A DNA stretch of 64,000 nucleotides from Bacillus sp. AFS015802 (GTDB taxonomy: Bacteria > Bacillota > Bacilli > Bacillales > Bacillaceae_B): the NCBI RefSeq assembly GCF_002561455.1, contig NZ_NTUP01000001.1, forward strand, positions 25,388 through 89,387. The letters are read 5' to 3'. The translations under genes and the position numbers were made by a program. The notes below the pieces were generated by a model. The model saw nothing but the letters and a program-made list of their open reading frames with translations, was not told where the DNA came from and did no database searches. Below are positions 62,875-64,000 of this stretch, piece after piece. Each line of letters begins with the position of its first letter. Position 1 is the stretch's first letter.

Positions 62875-63871
62875 ACCATTCATCCTGATATAAAGAATGC
62901 AGTTTATTCACTTCCGATTTGACGGTCTCTACGAGTGAAGGAGGAGACATCACTTTCGCCTGACTTCCAAACGTGAAAATCCAGTTTACCAGACCGGTGC
63001 TCACCCGCGCTTTCGTTGATAAAATAAAATGATCTTCTCCGTCCCTTTGGATACTGACATTTTTTCCAAACTTATCGATCATCACGTTGATGAGGTGATT
63101 ATGAAACTTGATCTTGATCCACTCTTCATCTCCAGCAAACATGTGAAAGGTCGATTGAACGTACTTAGATACATCAAAGGCTTCATAAGGAAACGTTTCA
63201 GCAAGGGTTTGGACATTCCGCAGTCGATCCACCCGGTAGTGGCGGATTTCGCCTGCTTCATAATAATAGGCAATAAGATAATAGAAATCATTCGCCCAGG
63301 CAAGAGCATATGGTTTTACCTTATAAAGCCTTCCTTCGTGACTAAGATTGAATTGTTTGTTGACATCGTATCTGCCATATTGGAATGTAATCACCTTACG
63401 TTCTGCGATGGCCTCATGAATATCATGGATGGTGCGGCGAATGAACGGGGTCTCACTTTTTATGGAAGAGTCGATTTGGATTTCATTATGTAACTTCTTC
63501 CCTTGCTGTTGACTTGCCAGCTGCTTTATTTTTCCTGTCACCTGCTTGGTTTCCTTCTTTGAGATGAATTTCGCAGACACCACCGCATCGATCAGCATAC
63601 GAAGTTCATATAACTCAAACAACCGATACTGATGGCTATAATATTTAGGCAGTCCATCCTTTTCCTGATTGATCGTGACATCGAAACCTTGCCGGATGAG
63701 GTGATCCAAATCATCCTTCAGCGAATTTTTGTTCAGTTTCAGATCCGAACCGTACGTCTGCTTAAAACGAAGAATGATGTCATCCATGTTCAATTCGTGA
63801 TCCTCGTCCGTTTCTTCTCTTAGAATACTCATCAGCTTAAGCAATCTTTCTTTATTATCAATCCTCGTCAT
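62873..63871 (-). CDS. WYL-domain transcriptional regulator
   Basis: 332 residues. N-terminal winged helix (residues about 1-65), a helical linker, then a WYL domain (about 140-225) with TFQYGRYDVNKQF and KVKPYALAWANDFYYLIAYY, followed by the WCX C-terminal region. WYL proteins sense nucleotides or other ligands and often guard defence or DNA-damage genes. No defence genes were seen next to it. ATG 63871. Promoter at 63912-63939. Confidence 0.9.
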   Translation of the reverse strand: MTRIDNKERLLKLMSILREETDEDHELNMDDIILRFKQTYGSDLKLNKNSLKDDLDHLIRQGFDVTINQEKDGLPKYYSHQYRLFELYELRMLIDAVVSAKFISKKETKQVTGKIKQLASQQQGKKLHNEIQIDSSIKSETPFIRRTIHDIHEAIAERKVITFQYGRYDVNKQFNLSHEGRLYKVKPYALAWANDFYYLIAYYYEAGEIRHYRVDRLRNVQTLAETFPYEAFDVSKYVQSTFHMFAGDEEWIKIKFHNHLINVMIDKFGKNVSIQRDGEDHFILSTKARVSTGLVNWIFTFGSQAKVMSPPSLVETVKSEVNKLHSLYQDEW

Positions 63872-63911
63872 CTGGATTTTTCACTCCTTTCAGAGATGAT
63901 GGTTTTATAAA

Positions 63912-63939
63912 ATTATAAAGTGAATGAATTTTTTGTCAA
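63912..63939 (-). promoter_or_regulatory. SigA promoter of the WYL regulator
   Basis: TTGACA (63934-63939) and TATAAT (63912-63917), both consensus, with 16 bases between them, 40 bases upstream of ATG 63871. Confidence 0.85.
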
Positions 63940-64000
63940 CTCTCATTCCCATTTAGTCACCTTAAAAAAGAACCCATGAAGCTAGACTGACCTAGTCGTA

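Overview
The window comes from a low-GC, endospore-forming Gram-positive bacterium of the Bacillaceae, probably a Bacillus or Rossellomorea-like species. Evidence for this is a GerA/GerB/GerC germinant-receptor operon, a gamma-SASP-like spore peptide, Ku/LigD repair genes, T-box and FMN riboswitch leaders, AGGAGG-type ribosome binding sites with frequent TTG/GTG starts, and many genes with recognisable B. subtilis counterparts (YkkCD, YvbH, YuxH, YxlEFG, YhjQ, OpuD). The DNA is chromosomal. I saw no prophage, transposase, CRISPR array, rRNA or tRNA gene.

Layout. 0-9.9 kb: the start of an OmpR-type response regulator with a tiny membrane ORF just upstream, a drug-efflux MFS protein, stand-alone PxpA, a YjbQ-family enzyme, a DCC thiol-disulfide protein, a histidine phosphatase, an RsbR-like stressosome protein, a pair of membrane proteins, several small ORFs and a PTH2-type peptidyl-tRNA hydrolase. 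10-11.4 kb: a TetR-ykkC-ykkD operon with a clear promoter and operator. 11.4-15.2 kb: the germinant-receptor operon. 15.3-24.3 kb: transporters (AI-2E family, OpuD, DHA2 MFS), a spore peptide, a cold-shock protein, MscL and small proteins. 24.3-25.3 kb is a gene-poor gap holding a GC-rich repeat.

25.3-33.5 kb: Nudix, YvbH, cation efflux, DUF3900, acetyltransferase, and a T-box-controlled second-type methionyl-tRNA synthetase with YsnB. 33.6-40.7 kb: the complete trpEGDCFBA operon behind two tandem T-boxes, each with a UGG specifier. 40.7-45.9 kb: acetyltransferase, carotenoid-desaturase-like oxidoreductase, YhdT-PanF, an intergenic Fur-controlled small RNA resembling FsrA, and a PAP2 phosphatase. 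45.9-48.7 kb: divergent ku and ligD for non-homologous end joining. 48.7-53 kb: a long DapF, an EAL-HDOD protein and an NCS2 purine permease. 53-57.3 kb: an odd degenerate repeat, then ribD-ribE-ribBA-ribH under an FMN riboswitch. 57.4-64 kb: a copper-binding four-helix protein, an overlapping acetyltransferase-Nudix-patatin operon, a YxlEFG-type ABC exporter and a WYL regulator.

The observations most worth following are the Fur-box small RNA at 44970-45094, the tandem trp T-boxes with trpG inside the operon (a design unlike the TRAP system of B. subtilis), the T-box-controlled extra MetRS, YkkCD under a TetR repressor instead of a guanidine riboswitch, and the ClpN-like/GNAT fusion in a translationally coupled operon. 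All product calls were made by reading the sequence; no database search was run.
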